DNA from: Sphingomonas lacusdianchii
GTDB lineage: Bacteria; Pseudomonadota; Alphaproteobacteria; Sphingomonadales; Sphingomonadaceae
Direction of reading: 5' to 3'
Length of the DNA stretch: 64,000 nucleotides
NCBI RefSeq assembly: GCF_022664395.1
Contig: NZ_JAKRET010000012.1
Coordinates: 62,001 to 126,000 of the forward strand
In this document: piece after piece, positions 61,520-64,000 of the stretch
How positions within the stretch are numbered: the first letter of the stretch is position 1
Layout of the letters: every line of letters begins with the position of its first letter
Notes under the pieces: model-generated
The model's input: only the letters and a program-made list of their open reading frames with translations
The model's database searches: none
What the model was told of the DNA's origin: nothing
Program-made: the position numbers and the translations under genes

Positions 61520-62206
61520 TTGGCTCAGGAATTGAACCGCCTCGGCGTGGCGAGCGCCTATGATCGCTGGGCGCCGATCTACGATCTGGTCTTTGGTCCG
61601 GTGTTCCGGCGCGGGCGGCGGGCCGCGATCGATGCCGCCGAAACGGTCGGCGGGCGCATCCTCGAAGTCGGCGTCGGCACCGGCATCTCGCTGCCGCATT
61701 ACCGGCACGACAGCCGCATCACCGGCATCGATATCGCCGACCAGATGCTCGACAAGGCGCGCGACCGGGTACGCCGGCTGAAGCTCCATCATGTCGAGCG
61801 GATCGCGATCGGCGATGCCGAGGCGCTCGACTTCGCCGACGCCTCGTTCGACGTGGTGGTCGCGCAATATGTCGTGTCGGCGGTGCCGCATCCCGACCGC
61901 GCGCTCAGCGAGTTCCTGCGCGTGGTGCGGCCCGGCGGGATGATCGTGATCGCGACCCGGCTGGGCGCGGAAGCGGGGGTGCGCGCCAAGATCGAGCGCG
62001 CGCTGATGCCGATCACCAGCCGGCTTGGCTGGCGGACCGATTTCCCATGGGCGATCTATGGCGACTGGGCGGCGCGCAACCCGCAGGCAGAACTGATCGA
62101 GCGCCGCCCGCTGCCCCCGCTCGGTCATTTCTCGCTGGTCTGCTTCCGTCGCGCGGTCGACGGGCAGGACAATCATCCGACACCGGCGCACGCCGCGACC
62201 GCCTGA
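61520..62206 (+). CDS. PmtA-like phospholipid N-methyltransferase
   Basis: 228 residues from TTG 61520, chosen because AAGGAA precedes it and the family-like sequence begins there (LNRLGVASAYDRWAPIYDLV). FGPVFRRGRRAAIDAAE, the SAM motif GGRILEVGVGTGISLPHYRH, GIDIADQMLDKARDRV and VVAQYVVSAVPHPDRALSE follow the pattern of alphaproteobacterial PmtA, which methylates phosphatidylethanolamine toward phosphatidylcholine. Related methyltransferases act on quinones, so substrate is inferred. Divergent from the plcP-agt pair across the Pho-like array. No ATG in frame nearby. Confidence 0.78.
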   Translation: MAQELNRLGVASAYDRWAPIYDLVFGPVFRRGRRAAIDAAETVGGRILEVGVGTGISLPHYRHDSRITGIDIADQMLDKARDRVRRLKLHHVERIAIGDAEALDFADASFDVVVAQYVVSAVPHPDRALSEFLRVVRPGGMIVIATRLGAEAGVRAKIERALMPITSRLGWRTDFPWAIYGDWAARNPQAELIERRPLPPLGHFSLVCFRRAVDGQDNHPTPAHAATA

Positions 62207-62237
62207 ACCAAAACCCTTTTCATCAAAGGCTTATTCG

Positions 62238-62849
62238 ATGCCCGGATTCAAGGAAGCGCTGAAGGAACAGCGGTGGGACGATCATCGCTATTACCATCAC
62301 AGCATCATCAACCAGGCGCTGCACTTCGTCAGCGCAACGACGTTCCTGATCGCCTATGTCGTGGTGTGGATCGACCCGGCGGTCGCCAGCCTGCTGGGCT
62401 GGCTGGTGGCGATGACCGCGCGGCAATCGGGGCATTTCTTCTTCGAACCCAAGACCTACGACCATGTGAACCAGGCGACGCACGAACATAAGGAAGAGAT
62501 CAAGGTCGGCTATAACCTGTTCCGCAAGGTGGTGTTCATGGGGCTGTGGGCGGCGACGCCGATCCCGCTGCTGCTCGACCCGACCTTCTTCGGGGTGTTC
62601 GAGCCGCATGTCGGCTTTGTCGGCTTCCTGCGGCATCTGGCGCTGCTGTGGCTGGCGTTCGCGGTCGGGGGCCTACTGTTCCGGGTGGTGCAGCTGTTCG
62701 TACAGCGCGACGTGATGACCGGGCTGGTATGGGCGACCAAGATCGTCACCGATCCGTTCAACGACTTCATCCTGTATCGCAAGGCGCCGGTGCAGTTGCT
62801 GAAGGGCGCCCGGATCGACACGGATTTGCAGGAAGCGGCGCGGCACTAA
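62238..62849 (+). CDS. Mpo1/DUF962-like membrane protein
   Basis: 203 residues, four predicted membrane spans. The N-terminal pattern YYHHSIINQALHFVSATTF (His-His...Asn...His) followed by MTARQSGHFFFEP (Gln..GlyHis...Glu) resembles the metal-binding His pattern of DUF962/Mpo1, a dioxygenase that alpha-oxidises 2-hydroxy fatty acids from phytosphingosine in yeast. The rest (HKEEIKVGYNLFRKVVF, FGVFEPHVGFVGFLRHLALL) has no clear match. As sphingomonads contain sphingolipids, a role in sphingoid-base turnover is attractive but unproven. It follows the PmtA-like gene by 31 bases, probably cotranscribed. Confidence 0.6.
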   Translation: MPGFKEALKEQRWDDHRYYHHSIINQALHFVSATTFLIAYVVVWIDPAVASLLGWLVAMTARQSGHFFFEPKTYDHVNQATHEHKEEIKVGYNLFRKVVFMGLWAATPIPLLLDPTFFGVFEPHVGFVGFLRHLALLWLAFAVGGLLFRVVQLFVQRDVMTGLVWATKIVTDPFNDFILYRKAPVQLLKGARIDTDLQEAARH

Positions 62850-63304
62850 GCGCCGGGCAAGGCGTAGCAATGCTACGTCGAGCCTTCAGGCGCGCCCGGG
62901 GCACGATCGACCTTGACGCCGGCTTTGCCCGTGACGGGACCTGAAAACAAACGCTTTTCCGGAACAAGTTCACAAAGTTCACACTCGCGACCGGTTTGCC
63001 GACACGGCAGACCGGTCGTTGCGTTTGGGGAGCAGTCGGACAAAGAGAAAGAACGGACGAGAGAATGACAGTTGCCGCCCGTGTAGGACAGCATAAACCC
63101 GCCGCGGCCATCTGGTTTGCCGACGCCGGAACCCCATATAGGACTCGGCCTGCCGACACCCGTCGAACGGCCCTGCTACCGGCGCCGGCCGGTCGACCCT
63201 ATCCGCGTGACCCGGCTGGTCCGCATGCTCGAAAAAATGAACGGATCTGCATGCAGGACGATTGGCGACGGGGCGTTGCGCCCTCGGTTACGACTTCGCG
63301 GGCG
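62850..63304. other. Intergenic stretch before the small conserved genes
   Basis: About 455 bases with the third AAGTTCAC motif (62964-62986) and an upstream extension of the next reading frame. Sequence between 63060 and 63250 is open in one frame but its composition (Pro/Arg-rich) looks non-coding. Two in-frame starts (63251, 63305) compete for the next gene. Confidence 0.5.
62964..62986. repeat. AAGTTCAC direct-repeat motif, copy 3
   Basis: AACAAGTTCACAAAGTTCAC: two perfect AAGTTCACA units, the most regular of the three copies. Confidence 0.65.
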
Positions 63305-63508
63305 ATGAATGTCAGCATTGCGCAGGCCGATGTGGTGGCGCTGTGTAACAAGCACGCAGCATCGATCAGCGCGATCGAGACGCTGCATTCGGGCGGAACG
63401 CGCGTCGTGCTGCAGAACAACGACGCGGCCGAGACGATGCGCAAGGCGTTCGGCAAGAAGATCATGGCCGGCACGGTGGTGCGAACGCCGTGGGTGCGGA
63501 ACGTCTGA
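63305..63508 (+). CDS. Small conserved hypothetical protein
   Basis: 67 residues from ATG 63305 (MNVSIAQADVVALCNKHAAS). The pattern ISAIETLHSGGTRVVLQNND and AAETMRKAFGKKIMAGTVVR resembles short conserved proteins of sphingomonads that I recall without a known function. An alternative ATG at 63251 would add 18 residues (MQDDWRRGVAP...). The following gene looks like a partner of the same type. No membrane span or signal. Confidence 0.65.
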   Translation: MNVSIAQADVVALCNKHAASISAIETLHSGGTRVVLQNNDAAETMRKAFGKKIMAGTVVRTPWVRNV

Positions 63509-63526
63509 ACCGACGGACCGCATCGC

Positions 63527-63721
63527 ATGACCCGCGATACCCCGGCGCTGGCCCGGGCGATCGAACTCGCCGCGACGGGTGAGTATATCTCGGTGAACCA
63601 TATCCGGCAGGCGCTGCGCCGCGAAGGCTATACCAGCCTTGCGCAGGACCTGGCGGGTCCGGTGGCGAACCGGGCGATCATCGACGCGTTGCAGGCGGCC
63701 AGTGCCGCCCGCGACCGATAG
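63527..63721 (+). CDS. Small conserved hypothetical protein
   Basis: 64 residues from ATG 63527, 18 bases after the previous gene. Helical, with ALARAIELAATGEYISVNHI and RQALRREGYTSLAQDL, a helix-turn-helix-like pair reminiscent of small DNA-binding or adaptor proteins seen next to the previous gene type. Both genes are probably one transcription unit. Function unknown. Confidence 0.65.
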   Translation: MTRDTPALARAIELAATGEYISVNHIRQALRREGYTSLAQDLAGPVANRAIIDALQAASAARDR

Positions 63722-63734
63722 CGGCGGGGGTCGC

Positions 63735-64000
63735 CTATCCCCGCCCCAGCCGCCGCGCCAGCGTTTCCCGAAGCACCTGTCGCCGCAGCAGCTTGTTGGT
63801 GATGCCGGGCGCGCTCCACCACCAGCCATCGGCGGCACAGGCCTGTGCCGCCTTCACGAAGCGGGCGACGACCTCGGCGAAGGCTGCGTCGTCATAGTTC
63901 AGGCTGAAGATCAGGCGGCCGGTGCCGACCCAGCTTAGCGCGAGGCCCTCGGCCCGGGCATAATATTGCAGCATCCAGTTGTAGCGCGACGGCACGGTGT
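63735..64000 (-). CDS. Class III aminotransferase (glutamate-1-semialdehyde aminomutase-like), C-terminal fragment
   Basis: The minus-strand frame stays open to the right edge, so only the last 88 residues are seen; the start lies outside the window. EGLALSWVGTGRLIFSLNYD, AEVVARFVKAAQACAADGWWW and ITNKLLRRQVLRETLARRLG match the C-terminal end of PLP-dependent class III aminotransferases annotated as glutamate-1-semialdehyde 2,1-aminomutase in sphingomonads. The catalytic Lys and PLP site are not in view, so the exact function stays open. Convergent with the small gene pair. Confidence 0.75.
   Translation of the reverse strand, partial: TVPSRYNWMLQYYARAEGLALSWVGTGRLIFSLNYDDAAFAEVVARFVKAAQACAADGWWWSAPGITNKLLRRQVLRETLARRLGRG

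Noticed and set aside
15636..62986. AAGTTCAC motifs as LexA boxes
   Set aside because: GTTC pairs in the motif are separated by five bases, not the seven of the alphaproteobacterial operator.

Overview
The window is a high-GC (roughly 65-68 % by eye) chromosomal segment from an alphaproteobacterium, most likely Sphingomonas or a close relative in the Sphingomonadaceae. The clues are the split sdhCDA and sdhB-zapE loci, a PaoABC-type aldehyde oxidoreductase, an ATP12 chaperone, a UdgX plus radical-SAM repair cassette, plcP/agt/pmtA-like lipid genes, a ManD/FucP sugar cluster and several families of palindromic intergenic repeats of the kind common in sphingomonads. Both edges cut genes. The species cannot be named from sequence inspection alone.

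Layout. 1-3.3 kb: end of an integrated element (fragment of a RepA-like AAA ATPase, a chain of tiny overlapping genes around a DUF5681 protein, two lower-GC orphan genes) that abuts the 3' end of tRNA-Arg(CCG). 3.4-5.3 kb: nth, dapB and a small conserved gene on the minus strand. 5.5-9.1 kb: a tightly overlapping run crcB - RluA-family pseudouridine synthase - PaiB-like - HAD phosphatase - small membrane protein - ATP12. 9.1-12.1 kb: uxuA - GntR - LacI operon (hexuronate catabolism). 12.4-15.6 kb: DNA-repair cassette (radical SAM, hemerythrin, DUF4130-UdgX) behind an apparent LexA box. 16-18.4 kb: mocA, xdhC and a ClpP-like peptidase. 18.8-21.5 kb: sdhCDA. 21.7-28.6 kb: soluble chemoreceptor, SDR, prmA, phhA, TIGR02117 protein, hydrolase, lipoprotein, glpQ. 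28.6-32.4 kb: paoABC-like oxidoreductase. 32.6-38.2 kb: sdhB, zapE, hrpB, aldo/keto reductase. 38.5-45 kb: ftsK, ubiH-family, chorismate mutase, rpsD, secreted protein, rlpA. 45-51 kb: glutathione-dependent formaldehyde dehydrogenase, then a sugar-oxidation cluster (aldo/keto reductase, SDR, mutarotase, ManD-like dehydratase, FucP). 51-59.3 kb: dacB-type peptidase, DUF808 protein, two tandem chemoreceptors, OprB-type porin. 59.3-62.9 kb: membrane-lipid locus (Agt-like glycosyltransferase, PlcP-like phosphoesterase, PmtA-like methyltransferase, Mpo1-like membrane protein) around a five-unit Pho-box-like array. 63-64 kb: two small conserved genes and the C-terminus of a class III aminotransferase.

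Two loci stand out. The first is the repair cassette: a perfect GAAC-N7-GAAC alphaproteobacterial SOS operator overlaps a near-consensus -10 element and predicts a leaderless transcript starting at the radical-SAM start codon. The second is the lipid locus: five CTGTCAT-like half-sites at exact 11-bp spacing lie between the divergent plcP-agt and pmtA-like genes, which fits phosphate-starvation lipid remodelling, with a possible sphingoid-base enzyme next door. These functional readings are inferences from family resemblance and site patterns; no database search was run.
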